Shown in pieces: positions 7,605-16,464 of a stretch of 64,000 nt of DNA. The first letter of the stretch is position 1. The number at the start of each line of letters is the position of its first letter. The stretch is from Pseudomonas fluorescens (GTDB taxonomy: Bacteria > Pseudomonadota > Gammaproteobacteria > Pseudomonadales > Pseudomonadaceae). The DNA lies in contig NZ_LACH01000017.1 in NCBI RefSeq assembly GCF_000968015.1, forward strand, positions 124,001 through 188,000, written 5' to 3'. Position numbers and translations under genes: made by a program. A model generated the notes under the pieces. That model had not been told where the DNA came from. It did no database searches and worked only from the letters and a program-made list of their open reading frames with translations.

Positions 7605-8237
7605 TCAGAACGGCTCGTTACCACGGCGCCGGAACCAGCCGGTCAACGACAGGCGATCGCGGGTCGCGGGCAGGACTTCGTGGGGCACTTCACCCGACAG
7701 GAACACCACCAGGCATCCACCGGTGGGCACCACATCATGTTCGACGCTTTCACCCAGGTACATGCGCAACTGTCCGCCGTGCTCGGGCAGCCAGGCGTCA
7801 TTGAGATAGACCACCGCCGACACCATGCGCCGATCGTCGTCGCGGAAACGGTCGACATGCTTGAGGTAGAACGCGCCGGGCGGGTACAGCGCGAAATGGC
7901 TTTCGAAATCTTCCAGGCCCAGAAACAAACCACGATTCATCGCTTCGCGCAGGCTGTCCATCAAATCCAGATAGCCGTCGCACGCCAACGCCTGGCCGGG
8001 TTCGATCCACTGGATATGGTCGCCGCGAATCCCCTCGCGAATCTCGGAGGTTGCCCCTCGACCCACGGCGGCCGGGGCCAATTCGCCCTCGGCAGCACGT
8101 TTACGGCACTCAGCCGCCAGTTCCCGGGTCAGACCCAGAGGAAGGAAAATATTCTGCTGCGACCAGCCGTGCTCGGCCAGGTCATCGACGATACGTAACA
8201 GCAGCGGGTGATCAGAGGGTATTCGCATGCCGCGCAT
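7605..8237 (-). CDS. 2OG-Fe(II) oxygenase (prolyl 4-hydroxylase-like)
   Basis: The protein has 210 residues from ATG 8237; AGGA lies five bases upstream, which selects this start over the ATG at 8228. The double-stranded beta-helix iron motif is present: HVDRFRDDDRRMVSAVVYLND supplies the His and Asp, a distal His lies near GEVPHEVLPATRDR, and the following Arg fits 2-oxoglutarate binding. It therefore looks like an active Fe(II)/2-oxoglutarate hydroxylase; the substrate could be a protein (prolyl hydroxylase-like) or a small molecule. The DUF523 gene follows after two bases. Confidence 0.88.
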   Translation of the reverse strand: MRGMRIPSDHPLLLRIVDDLAEHGWSQQNIFLPLGLTRELAAECRKRAAEGELAPAAVGRGATSEIREGIRGDHIQWIEPGQALACDGYLDLMDSLREAMNRGLFLGLEDFESHFALYPPGAFYLKHVDRFRDDDRRMVSAVVYLNDAWLPEHGGQLRMYLGESVEHDVVPTGGCLVVFLSGEVPHEVLPATRDRLSLTGWFRRRGNEPF

Positions 8238-8345
8238 AGTATTCCTGTGCCTGAAAATCCGACAGAGCCGCGCAGCGGGTTGATACGAATTCTCGACAAG
8301 GACGAATGCCACACGGAGAATAGTCGCCTGCTGACAGGAGTCCCT

Positions 8346-9098
8346 ATGCGCCGTTTGCTTTTTTCACTGTTGATGTTCTGTGTATTGCCCGCTTGGGCAG
8401 ACGGCCACGACCAGTTGTACAAGGTCGCCGGTTGGCCAGAACAACGCGCGCATTTCAACGACGCTCTCTCGGCCGCTCAGCAGCGGTACCAGAACAGCCT
8501 GCCGCCGGCCGTGTTTCAGGCGCTGGTGAATAACAGCAATCAGCGCTTTGCCCCCCAGGCCGTGGACCAGCGCGCCGAAGCGCAATTGCGCAAGACACTC
8601 GCCGATCCGAAACCCGCGCTGACATTCTTTCAATCACCCTTGGGCAAGAAAATCGTGGCCGCCGAATTGCTGGCGACCCGTCGCGATCAGCTGGCAAAAA
8701 ACGCCAAGGGTTTGCCCAAGATCCAGGCCAGCGACAGCCGCATGCTGATCATCGGCCATCTGGCCCAGGCCCTGCCAGCCCGCGAGGCTGGCGCTGAAGT
8801 CAGCCTGGCGATTGCCGGCGTCGCGGCCGACAGCCTCAGTTCGATGATCCCCGGCCTGCTCGGCGGTGGTCAGGCTCAAGGCATGCTGAACGGTCAGCGT
8901 CAGCGCTTGATGGACCAGATCGGCAACGACCTGAACAACACGCTGTTGTATGTCTATCGCGACCTGTCGGATGAAGAACTGGAAGAGTTCGCGACCTTCG
9001 CCGAGTCCACCGAGGGCAAGGCTTATTACCAGGCAGCACTGGCGGCGATTCGCGCGGGGCTGGCGGTGGGGCAGGATACTTCAACGCTCCGCCAGTAA
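8346..9098 (+). CDS. DUF2059 domain-containing secreted protein
   Basis: The protein has 250 residues from ATG 8346, with GGAG upstream. A signal peptide is clear (MRRLLFSLLMFCVLPAWA). The body is mostly helical, and the C-terminal part matches DUF2059 (DLSDEELEEFATFAESTEGKAYYQA, about 206-230). A second related pattern lies earlier (KTLADPKPALTFFQSPLGKKI). The mature protein is probably periplasmic. Function unknown. It is divergent from the 2OG oxygenase gene. Confidence 0.82.
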   Translation: MRRLLFSLLMFCVLPAWADGHDQLYKVAGWPEQRAHFNDALSAAQQRYQNSLPPAVFQALVNNSNQRFAPQAVDQRAEAQLRKTLADPKPALTFFQSPLGKKIVAAELLATRRDQLAKNAKGLPKIQASDSRMLIIGHLAQALPAREAGAEVSLAIAGVAADSLSSMIPGLLGGGQAQGMLNGQRQRLMDQIGNDLNNTLLYVYRDLSDEELEEFATFAESTEGKAYYQAALAAIRAGLAVGQDTSTLRQ

Positions 9099-9122
9099 TA
9101 TTCGGCGCCTGAAAGACCGCCT

Positions 9123-9183
9123 TCGCGAGCAGGCTCGCTCCCACAGGAGAATGCATTCCAATGTGGGAGCGAGCTTGCTCCGG
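9123..9183. repeat. REP pair, family A, second arm degenerate
   Basis: The first arm (9123-9145) has GAGCAGGCTCGCTCCCACA and the second (from 9162) TGTGGGAGCGAGCTTGCTC. The expected GCGA end of the second arm is replaced by CGGGC. It lies between the convergent 3' ends of the DUF2059 and hydrolase genes. Confidence 0.8.
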
Positions 9184-9215
9184 GCGGCGATCCGACGATG
9201 GGGCCCTGACAGACG

Positions 9216-10163
9216 CTAGAGATTTCTGCCCTTGATCCGCTTCGTCAAAAACCCGAAATACTCCCGCCGCAACGCCAGCGTTTCATTCGCCAGGTGATGC
9301 CGTGCCTCAGGCAACATCAGCACCTGCGGCCGATCGAACTTGCCCCGCAACACTTCAAGGTTATGCTCCCAATCCACGGTCATGTCCGCCTGCCCCTGCA
9401 CAATCAGCGGTCGCCGCATGCTGTACGGTGCGGCTTCGATGCGTTTGATCCAGCGCGCCAGCGCACCGACCCAGGCGGTCGGTAAACGGAGCGGTTGCAA
9501 CGGGTCCGCTTGCAGGAAGGGCAGAAAATCCGGGTCGTTGGAGTTCTCGCTGAAGCGCCGGGCAATCGCTTTGACGAAAGGCTTGAGCAGGTAATAGCTG
9601 AGCTGCGACCAGCCCCAGGCCCGCGGCCTTACCAACGGCGACAGCAGAATGACCTGGCCCTGGGCCGGACTGCTGATGCCCTGATTGAGTACATGATCAA
9701 TCACGATCGCCCCGCCCGTGCTTTGCCCGCACAGGTGCCACGGCTGCGGCAAATCGAGGGATTGCGCTTCGGTGAACAACCCTTGCAGCGTGTCCTGATA
9801 CTCGGTGAAATCCTTGATGCTCGCCCGTTCGCCACTGGATAGCCCGTGTCCCGGCAGGTCGCAGGCAATCACCGCAAAATTCTGATCCAGCGCCCATTCG
9901 ATCACATGCCGGTAAAGCCCGGTGTGATCGTAAAAACCGTGGAACAAAAACAGCGTGGCCTTCGCCCGCTCCGGCCACCAGACCTGGCTGACCACTTCAT
10001 AACCATCGACCGCGAAGCGTCCAAGGCCACTGCGCACGTTACGCCCCGCAAAATCCAGCCCGTAGAAACGCTGGTAAGCCAGCGCTTCCACCGACAGCGG
10101 CTGCCAATCGGCCAGCGGTCGCAGGCTGGCACGCAGATGATCGGAGTCGAAAGTGGCAGACAT
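9216..10163 (-). CDS. Alpha/beta hydrolase (lysophospholipase / monoacylglycerol lipase-like)
   Basis: The protein has 315 residues from ATG 10163. It has the serine-aminopeptidase S33/Hydrolase_4 pattern: LFLFHGFYDHTG (oxyanion region), CDLPGHGLSSGERA, the nucleophile elbow GQSTG with Ser148, an acid residue in QGQADMTVDW (near 265) and the catalytic His in EARHHLANE (near 291). No signal peptide, so it is cytoplasmic. It probably hydrolyses monoacylglycerols or lysophospholipids; the exact substrate is unknown. Confidence 0.87.
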   Translation of the reverse strand: MSATFDSDHLRASLRPLADWQPLSVEALAYQRFYGLDFAGRNVRSGLGRFAVDGYEVVSQVWWPERAKATLFLFHGFYDHTGLYRHVIEWALDQNFAVIACDLPGHGLSSGERASIKDFTEYQDTLQGLFTEAQSLDLPQPWHLCGQSTGGAIVIDHVLNQGISSPAQGQVILLSPLVRPRAWGWSQLSYYLLKPFVKAIARRFSENSNDPDFLPFLQADPLQPLRLPTAWVGALARWIKRIEAAPYSMRRPLIVQGQADMTVDWEHNLEVLRGKFDRPQVLMLPEARHHLANETLALRREYFGFLTKRIKGRNL

Positions 10164-10260
10164 GAGCAATTCCAGAACGCGAAACGGACTTTATGGGCCT
10201 GCGATATTCATCTGTTGAGGCAAGCATGGCAAGCTAGCGCACCTTCGAGGACTGAAATCC

Positions 10261-10848
10261 ATGCGCTCGCCCTACCGCGCCACACTGCTTGCCAGCCTGC
10301 TCGCCCTCGTGTGTGCCGGCGCGCTGTGGGCCGCCTACGACTGGTTTCAAGGCCGCTACCTGCGAGCGTTCAGCGAGCATACCGCGGTGTTCTCCGGTGA
10401 CCCGCTGCGCCTGCCCGACAACCTCGCCGGCCCCGGCGCCATCCGCGTTGTGCACTTCTGGGACCCGGCCTGCCCGTGCAACGTCGGCAACCAACAACAC
10501 CTGAGCGAACTGGTTGAGCATTATGTACCGCAAGGCGTGGAGTTTTATGCGGTACAAAAGCCTGGCAGCCACGGTCAGTTACCGAGCACCTTAAGCCGCC
10601 TGAAAAGCATCGCCGTCCTGCCAGGCTCCGAACAGATCCCCGCCAGCCCGGCCGTGGCGATCTGGGATCGCAGCGGCAAACTGGCGTATTTCGGCCCGTA
10701 CAGCGAAGGCCTGACCTGCAATTCGAATAACAGCTTTATCGAACCGATTCTGCAAGCGTTAAGCGAAGGCCGCATGGTGAATGCCACGCACACACTGGCC
10801 GTGGGTTGTTACTGTCCGTGGCCCGTCGACGCAGTGAAGCAAGGCTGA
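10261..10848 (+). CDS. DUF6436 thioredoxin-like membrane-anchored protein
   Basis: The protein has 195 residues. One N-terminal hydrophobic segment (about 7-26) suggests a signal anchor with the rest in the periplasm. A thioredoxin-like fold is suggested by VVHFWDPACPCN, where the WCxxC-type site is replaced by C-P-C (Cys71, Cys73), and by a later PASPAVAIWD, the cis-Pro-like region. A C-terminal Cys pair lies in AVGCYCPW. A redox role is inferred. It lies upstream of the acylase gene in the same direction (102-base gap). Confidence 0.78.
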   Translation: MRSPYRATLLASLLALVCAGALWAAYDWFQGRYLRAFSEHTAVFSGDPLRLPDNLAGPGAIRVVHFWDPACPCNVGNQQHLSELVEHYVPQGVEFYAVQKPGSHGQLPSTLSRLKSIAVLPGSEQIPASPAVAIWDRSGKLAYFGPYSEGLTCNSNNSFIEPILQALSEGRMVNATHTLAVGCYCPWPVDAVKQG

Positions 10849-10950
10849 CAGGAGACGCGAATCCCTCCTAAGTGCGATGGCCATGTCGCAAAGCCGTGTT
10901 AAACAGTGGCGCCAGGGAACTGCAGCCACTGATAACAACAAGGAACCACC

Positions 10951-13362
10951 ATGAAACGTAGCCTGACCGTTCTCGCCCTGCTGATTGTTGCGCTCGCCGC
11001 AGGTGCAGGCGGGTACGTCTACAGCAAGCAGCCGACACGCCAGGGCATGGTGGAACTGCAACACCTGCAAGGTTCGGTCACCGTGCGCTACGACGAGCGT
11101 GGCATCCCGCACATCCGCGCCGAGAACGAAACCGACCTGTACCGCGCCCTCGGGTACGTCCACGCCCAGGATCGGCTGTTTCAGATGGAAGTCCTGCGCC
11201 GCCTCGCCCGCGGCGAACTGGCCGAGGTACTGGGCCCGAAACTGCTCGACACCGACAAGCTGATGCGCAGCTTGCGCATTCGCGAACGCGCCGACACCTA
11301 CCTGGCGAACATGGACAAACAGTCGCCGGCCTTTATCGCCATGCAAGCCTATCTGGATGGCATCAACCAGTATCAGGACAGTCATTCAAAACCTGCGGAG
11401 TTTGATGTACTGGGCATCCCCAAACGCCCGTTCACCGCCCAGGACACCACCAGCATCGCCGGTTACATGGCCTACAGTTTTGCCGCAGCGTTTCGCACCG
11501 AGCCGTTACTGACCTACGTGCGCGATCAGTTGGGCGCCAACTACCTGAACGTCTTCGATCTCGACTGGCAGCCCAAGGGCGTGCTGGCGAAAAACCGCAG
11601 CGGTGCCATGCCACCCCTCGCCAGTACCGACTGGAAAGACCTCAACGCCCTCGCCCGCCTCAGCGAACAGGCACTGGCCGACAACGGCTTGCCGCAGTTC
11701 GAGGGCAGCAACGCCTGGGCTGTCTCCGGCAGTCGGACCAAAAGCGGCAAACCGCTGTTGGCCGGCGACCCGCATATCCGTTTTTCCGCGCCGTCGGTGT
11801 GGTATGAAGCGCAGCTCTCGGCGCCGGGCTTCGAGCTCTACGGCCACTATCAGGCATTGATGCCGTTCGCCTCCCTCGGGATGAACCGCGACTTCGGCTG
11901 GAGCATCACCATGTTCCAGAACGATGACCTGGACCTGATCGCCGAGAAGATCAACCCGGACAACCCCAATCAGGTCTGGTATCGCGGCAAGTGGGTGGAC
12001 ATGGTGACCAGCGAACAGCAGATCGCGGTCAAGGGCCAGGCGCCGGTGACATTGGTGCTGCGCCAGTCGCCGCACGGCCCGATCGTCAACGATGCGCTGG
12101 GCAGCGGCGTCGGTAAAACCCCGATCGCCATGTGGTGGGGTTTTCTCGAAAGCCAGAATCCGATCCTTGAGGGCTTCTACCAGCTCAATCGCGCCGACAC
12201 CCTGGCCAAGGCGCGCAGTGCCTCCGCAAAGATCCAGGCGCCGGGCCTGAACATCGTCTGGGCCAACGCCAAGGGCGACATCGGCTGGTGGGCAGCGGCG
12301 CAACTGCCAAAACGCCCGGCGGGTGTGCGTCCGGGGTTCATCCTCGATGGCAGCACCGCCGACGCGGACAAGGAAGGTTTCTACCCGTTCAGCGCCAACC
12401 CACAGGAAGAGAACCCGGCACGCGGTTACATCGTCTCGGCCAACTTCCAGCCGGTGTCGCCGACCGGCATGGAAATTCCCGGTTACTACAACCTGGCCGA
12501 TCGAGGTCAGCAGCTCAATCGCCAGCTCAGCGACAAAACCATCAAGTGGGATCTGGAGGCCAGCCAGCAGTTGCAACTGGGCACTACCACCGCTTACGGC
12601 CCGCGCTTGCTCGCGCCGTTGTTGCCCGTATTGCGTGAAGTGGTGAGCGATCCCGCCGAACTCAAACTGGTTGAGCAATTGGCCCAATGGAAAGGCGATT
12701 ACCCGCTCGACTCCACCAGCGCCACGCTGTTCAACCAGTTCCTGTTCAACCTGGCTGACGCGACGATGCACGATGAACTGGGCAATGACTTCTTCGAGAC
12801 GTTGCTGTCGACCCGGGTGATTGATTCCGCACTGCCTCGCCTGGCCGCGACTGCCGATTCACCGTGGTGGGACAACCGCAACACCCTCGGCAAGGAAACC
12901 CGCGCCGATACGGTCAAGGTTGCATGGCAGGCGAGCATTGCTCATCTCAAAACCACCCTCGGCGGCGATTTCGCGCAATGGCAGTGGGGCAAGGCGCACA
13001 CGCTGACCCATGGCCATCCGCTGGGGCAGCAAAAGCCGCTGGACCGTATCTTCAATGTCGGCCCGTTCGCGGCACCCGGCACTCACGAAGTGCCAAACAA
13101 CCTCTCGGCTAAAATCGGCCCGGCACCGTGGCCAGTCACTTATGGCCCCTCGACCCGCCGCCTGATCGACTTCGCCGACCCGACCCACAGCCTGACCGTC
13201 AACCCGGTCGGCCAGAGTGGCGTACCGTTCGACAGCCACTATGAAGATCAGGCTGAAGCGTATATCGAAGGAATCTACTACCAGGCGCACCTCAACGACG
13301 AAGAAGTCACGGCCAACACGCGCAGTACATTGAAGCTATTGCCGGCGCGTGCTGCGCAATAG
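10951..13362 (+). CDS. Penicillin acylase family protein (acyl-homoserine-lactone acylase homologue)
   Basis: The protein has 803 residues. An N-terminal hydrophobic segment (4-25) exports it. The alpha-chain part (RYDERGIPHIRAE, LGYVHAQDRLFQMEVLRR) is followed by the autocleavage site: Gly252-Ser253 in EGSNAW, where Ser253 becomes the N-terminal nucleophile of the beta chain, and by the family pattern GKPLLAGDPHIRF. This is a periplasmic Ntn-hydrolase that cuts amide-linked acyl groups. In P. aeruginosa an acylase next to the spu genes (HacB) degrades acyl-homoserine lactones; equivalence here rests on position plus family. PvdQ and QuiP are alternative relatives. Confidence 0.88.
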   Translation: MKRSLTVLALLIVALAAGAGGYVYSKQPTRQGMVELQHLQGSVTVRYDERGIPHIRAENETDLYRALGYVHAQDRLFQMEVLRRLARGELAEVLGPKLLDTDKLMRSLRIRERADTYLANMDKQSPAFIAMQAYLDGINQYQDSHSKPAEFDVLGIPKRPFTAQDTTSIAGYMAYSFAAAFRTEPLLTYVRDQLGANYLNVFDLDWQPKGVLAKNRSGAMPPLASTDWKDLNALARLSEQALADNGLPQFEGSNAWAVSGSRTKSGKPLLAGDPHIRFSAPSVWYEAQLSAPGFELYGHYQALMPFASLGMNRDFGWSITMFQNDDLDLIAEKINPDNPNQVWYRGKWVDMVTSEQQIAVKGQAPVTLVLRQSPHGPIVNDALGSGVGKTPIAMWWGFLESQNPILEGFYQLNRADTLAKARSASAKIQAPGLNIVWANAKGDIGWWAAAQLPKRPAGVRPGFILDGSTADADKEGFYPFSANPQEENPARGYIVSANFQPVSPTGMEIPGYYNLADRGQQLNRQLSDKTIKWDLEASQQLQLGTTTAYGPRLLAPLLPVLREVVSDPAELKLVEQLAQWKGDYPLDSTSATLFNQFLFNLADATMHDELGNDFFETLLSTRVIDSALPRLAATADSPWWDNRNTLGKETRADTVKVAWQASIAHLKTTLGGDFAQWQWGKAHTLTHGHPLGQQKPLDRIFNVGPFAAPGTHEVPNNLSAKIGPAPWPVTYGPSTRRLIDFADPTHSLTVNPVGQSGVPFDSHYEDQAEAYIEGIYYQAHLNDEEVTANTRSTLKLLPARAAQ

Positions 13363-13387
13363 ATTTCGGTTGACCGGGCTGACGCCA

Positions 13388-13474
13388 TCGCGAGCAAGCT
13401 CGCTCCCACAGTGATCGGTGTAAATCACAATGTTGTGATCAACACAAAACCTGTGGGAGCGAGCTTGCTCGCGA
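13388..13474. repeat. REP pair, family A
   Basis: Inverted arms (13388-13410 and 13452-13474) flank a spacer with the palindrome ATCACAATGTTGTGAT-type sequence. It lies between the convergent ends of the acylase and GlxA-family genes. Confidence 0.9.
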
Positions 13475-13505
13475 TGAGGTCCTGACAAGCGACAAAAATC
13501 TCAAC

Positions 13506-14471
13506 TCAAACCATCGCCGCAAAGTTCAGCCTGAACTGCTGCGGCGTCACGCCCAGCCTGCGGTTGAACACACTGCGCATGTGCTGGGCATCGCGAAATC
13601 CGCACTGATAAGCCACGGTCTTCAGCGGCGACTGGGTGCTTTCAAGCAGCACCCGCGCCGCATCCACCCTGGCCCGTTCGACGAATTCCGCCGGGGTGAC
13701 TTTCGCCTCTTTGGCAAACACCCGGGAAAAGTTGCGGGCGCTCATGTTGGCGGCGTTGGCCAGGTCGGCAATGGTCAGGTCGCCCGTCAGGTTGGCCAGC
13801 ACGTAGAACTGCACCAACGCCACGGCAGAAGTGGGTTCGGCATGTGGCGTGAGGAATGGGCTGAACTGCGACTGCCCGCCCGAGCGCTGAGTGAACACCA
13901 CCAGTCGCTTTGCCACACTCAGCGCTACTTCCGGCCCGTGATCCCTGGCCAGCAGGTAAAGCGACAGATCAATCCCGGCCGTGACACCCGCCGAGGTGTA
14001 GAGCTCGCCGTCCTCAACGTAAAGGCGATCTGCCTCGACCTGAGTCGACGGGCACAACTGCGCCAGCGCCGCGGCGTCGCCCCAGTGGGTGGTGACCGTT
14101 CGCCCTTCCAGCAATCCGGCCCGGGCGAGCATGAACGCGCCGTTGCAGATCGAGCCAAAGCGTTGCGCTTGCGCGCAGGCATCGCGCAACCAGGCATCGA
14201 ATGCCGCACCGAAATCCATGAACGGCAGCTGCGGGCCACCGGCCACCAGTAGCAAGTCGTAGGCCTCCAGTGCTTCGCTGAAATGCCGATGGGCATTGAG
14301 TGACAAACCGTTGGAACACGCCATCGCCCCGCGCTCGACGCCGATCACCTCCAGTCGATAGTGATCTGGCGGCTCAAGGAAACGATTGGCTTCGCAAAAC
14401 ACATCCATGGGACCGGTGACGTCCAGGGACTGGACGCCTGAGAACACCACGATGGCAACGGTTTTACTCAT
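13506..14471 (-). CDS. GlxA family transcriptional regulator (DJ-1/PfpI + AraC)
   Basis: The protein has 321 residues from ATG 14471. The N-terminal DJ-1/PfpI domain (about 4-170) begins TVAIVVFSGVQSLDVTGPMDVF and has the nucleophile-elbow-like GSICNGAF with Cys109. The C-terminal AraC-type HTH (about 215-315) has DLANAANMSARNFSRVF and YQCGFRDAQHMRSVFNRRLG. GlxA-family members control amino-acid, betaine or isonitrile-type pathways. It is divergent from an HD-domain hydrolase, its most likely target; the ligand is unknown. Confidence 0.88.
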   Translation of the reverse strand: MSKTVAIVVFSGVQSLDVTGPMDVFCEANRFLEPPDHYRLEVIGVERGAMACSNGLSLNAHRHFSEALEAYDLLLVAGGPQLPFMDFGAAFDAWLRDACAQAQRFGSICNGAFMLARAGLLEGRTVTTHWGDAAALAQLCPSTQVEADRLYVEDGELYTSAGVTAGIDLSLYLLARDHGPEVALSVAKRLVVFTQRSGGQSQFSPFLTPHAEPTSAVALVQFYVLANLTGDLTIADLANAANMSARNFSRVFAKEAKVTPAEFVERARVDAARVLLESTQSPLKTVAYQCGFRDAQHMRSVFNRRLGVTPQQFRLNFAAMV

Positions 14472-14796
14472 GGCAGGAATCGCTCTCAATGGATCAGGGC
14501 CCACACTAATCTGTGGCAAGTGCATCTTTGTGGCGAGGGGATTTATCCCCGTTGGAGTGCGCAGCGCTCCCAGACTTTTTGGGGCCGCTGCGCGCCCCAA
14601 CGGGGATAAATGCCCTCACCACAAAAGCTTATTCACCCTGGGCAACCCTAGCCAATCCACGCGCAACAAGCGAGGTTGGCGCGATATGCATGCTCATTGG
14701 CCGGGATCGCAGCCATGGATCGATTGTCCGGTTTCGGGTGCACGGACAGACTGAACCCATCAGCGCCGCCACGGCGTTTCCCATGAGGACAGCACC
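14472..14796. other. GlxA/HD divergent intergenic region
   Basis: This 325-base stretch separates two divergent genes. It contains the family C repeat (14530-14622) and an inverted pair TGTCCG/CGGACA (14725-14730, 14743-14748) 49 bases before the HD gene, which could be an operator. I see no gene in it. Confidence 0.5.
14530..14622. repeat. Inverted repeat, family C
   Basis: Arms of about 26 bases (14530-14555 and 14597-14622) contain GTGGCGAGGGGATTTATCCC and its near-complement. A second copy lies at 38571-38676. Unlike the other repeats it sits in a divergent promoter region. Confidence 0.8.
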
Positions 14797-15438
14797 ATGA
14801 GCAGCACCATCGCCGGTATCAAAATCCCCGACAGCGCGTTGGCCAAGGCCACCACGGAATACATTCGCGACGTCGAGTCAGACTTGCTGTACCACCACTC
14901 GCGTCGCGTGTTCCTGTTCGGCGCATTGAGCGGCGAACGCAAGCAACTGGCCTACAACCCCGAACTGTTGTACGTCGGCGCGATGTTCCATGACTTGGGT
15001 CTGGTGGAGGGTCATCGCACTGACGACGAGCGCTTCGAAGTCGATAGCGCCAACGCTGCCAAAGCGTTCCTCAAGCCTTACGGCTTGTCCGACGATGATA
15101 TCGAGCAAGTGTGGTTGTCGATTGCCCTACACACTACACCGGGGGTGCCGCAACACCTGCGGCCTAACGTGGCGCTGGTCACCGCGGGCGTCGAAATGGA
15201 TGTGCTGGGCATCGACTACGCCGCGTTTCCTAGCGCGCAACGCGAAGAAGTGGTGCATGCCCACCCGCGTGGCGAAGGGTTCAAGGCGTGCATCCTGTGT
15301 GCGTTTGCCAATGGCTTCAAACACAAACCGGACAGCACTTTTGGCACCGTAAACGCGGATGTGCTGGTGGATAGCGAGCCAGGCTTCAAACCGATGAACT
15401 TCGTCGAAATCATCCGCAAGTCGCCTTGGATGTCCTAA
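14797..15438 (+). CDS. HD domain-containing protein (cyanamide hydratase-like)
   Basis: The protein has 213 residues, with GAGGA upstream of ATG 14797. The HD metal-binding pattern is visible: His33-His34 in LYHHSRRVFLFG, His65-Asp66 in GAMFHDLGL, and a later His in ALHTTPG. The layout matches the HD-domain group that includes fungal cyanamide hydratase, so hydration or hydrolysis of a small nitrogen compound is possible, but the substrate is not established. No signal peptide. Divergent from the GlxA-family regulator, which probably controls it. Confidence 0.82.
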   Translation: MSSTIAGIKIPDSALAKATTEYIRDVESDLLYHHSRRVFLFGALSGERKQLAYNPELLYVGAMFHDLGLVEGHRTDDERFEVDSANAAKAFLKPYGLSDDDIEQVWLSIALHTTPGVPQHLRPNVALVTAGVEMDVLGIDYAAFPSAQREEVVHAHPRGEGFKACILCAFANGFKHKPDSTFGTVNADVLVDSEPGFKPMNFVEIIRKSPWMS

Positions 15439-15444
15439 ACCAAA

Positions 15445-15534
15445 TGTGGGAGCGAGCTTGCTCGCGATGAGGGCGTAACAGTCAAAATTGATGTTGACTG
15501 AAACTCCGCTATCGCGAGCAAGCTCGCTCCCACA
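15445..15534. repeat. REP pair, family A
   Basis: Inverted arms starting TGTGGGAGCGAGCTTGCTC (15445) and ending with the complement at 15534. It lies between the convergent ends of the HD gene and spuH. Confidence 0.9.
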
Positions 15535-15570
15535 TTGGATCTGGGTTAGCCACACATTTGTGGCCAACCT

Positions 15571-16464
15571 TTAAGCCGCTTCCGGCGCCTGCTGGGCGCG
15601 ACGCACGTCCGGTTGTTTCCAGGAGTCGGCAGCGCCTTCTTCGATCGCTTGCTGAATCGCACGTTTGCGACTTTCTTCGGCACGACGGCTGAAGAACCAG
15701 ACCAGGAAGGTCATCAGCGATACCGCCAGCAAAATCAGACTGGCCACGGCGTTGATCTCGGGTTTAACCCCCAGACGTACCGCCGAGAACACTTCCATCG
15801 GCAGGGTCGTGGAACCCGGACCGGACACGAAGCTCGCCAGCACCAGGTCATCCAGCGACAGGGCAAACGACATCATGCCGCCGGCCCCCAACGATGGCGC
15901 GATCATCGGGATGGTGATCAGGAAGAACACCTTCCACGGCCGCGCACCAAGGTCCATGGCCGCTTCTTCGATGGACAGGTCCAGCTCACGCAAACGCGCC
16001 GAAACCACCACCGCCACATACGCCGCACAGAACGTGGTGTGGGCGATCCAGATGGTGAAGATGCCGCGTTCCTGTGGCCAGCCGATCATCTGCGCCATCG
16101 CCACGAACAGCAGCAACAGCGACAGACCGGTGATCACTTCGGGCATCACCAGCGGCGCGGTCACCAGGCCACCGAACAGCGTACGACCCTTGAAGTGGGT
16201 GATACGGGTCAGCACAAACGCCGCCAACGTACCCAGCACCACCGCCGCTACCGCCGTGTAGCAGGCGATTTCCAGCGAACGTACCACCGAGCCCATCAGT
16301 TGGGTGTTGTCCATCAAACCGACGTACCACTTGATCGACCAGCCGCCCCACACCGTCACCAGTTTCGAGGCGTTGAACGAGTAGATCACCAGGATCAGCA
16401 TCGGCGCGTAGATGAACAGCAAACCTGCTATCAGCATGAAGCTTGAGAAGCGGAAGCGTTTCAT
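15571..16464 (-). CDS. spuH: Polyamine ABC transporter permease SpuH (PotI-like)
   Basis: The protein has 297 residues and is one of the two inner-membrane permeases of the putrescine/spermidine importer. Six hydrophobic segments are visible, starting FSSFMLIAGLLFIYAPMLILVIYSF. The EAA loop that contacts the ATPase is EAAMDLGARPWKVFFLITIPMIAP. The C-terminus is charged (SRRAEESRKRAIQQAIEEG). Its ATG overlaps the spuG stop by four bases, indicating translational coupling. It is the last gene of the spu operon. Confidence 0.94.
   Translation of the reverse strand: MKRFRFSSFMLIAGLLFIYAPMLILVIYSFNASKLVTVWGGWSIKWYVGLMDNTQLMGSVVRSLEIACYTAVAAVVLGTLAAFVLTRITHFKGRTLFGGLVTAPLVMPEVITGLSLLLLFVAMAQMIGWPQERGIFTIWIAHTTFCAAYVAVVVSARLRELDLSIEEAAMDLGARPWKVFFLITIPMIAPSLGAGGMMSFALSLDDLVLASFVSGPGSTTLPMEVFSAVRLGVKPEINAVASLILLAVSLMTFLVWFFSRRAEESRKRAIQQAIEEGAADSWKQPDVRRAQQAPEAA

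Noticed and set aside
11506..12771. Long minus-strand frame opposite the acylase gene
   Set aside because: Shadow frame; the acylase on plus has a complete signal, cleavage site and family motifs.
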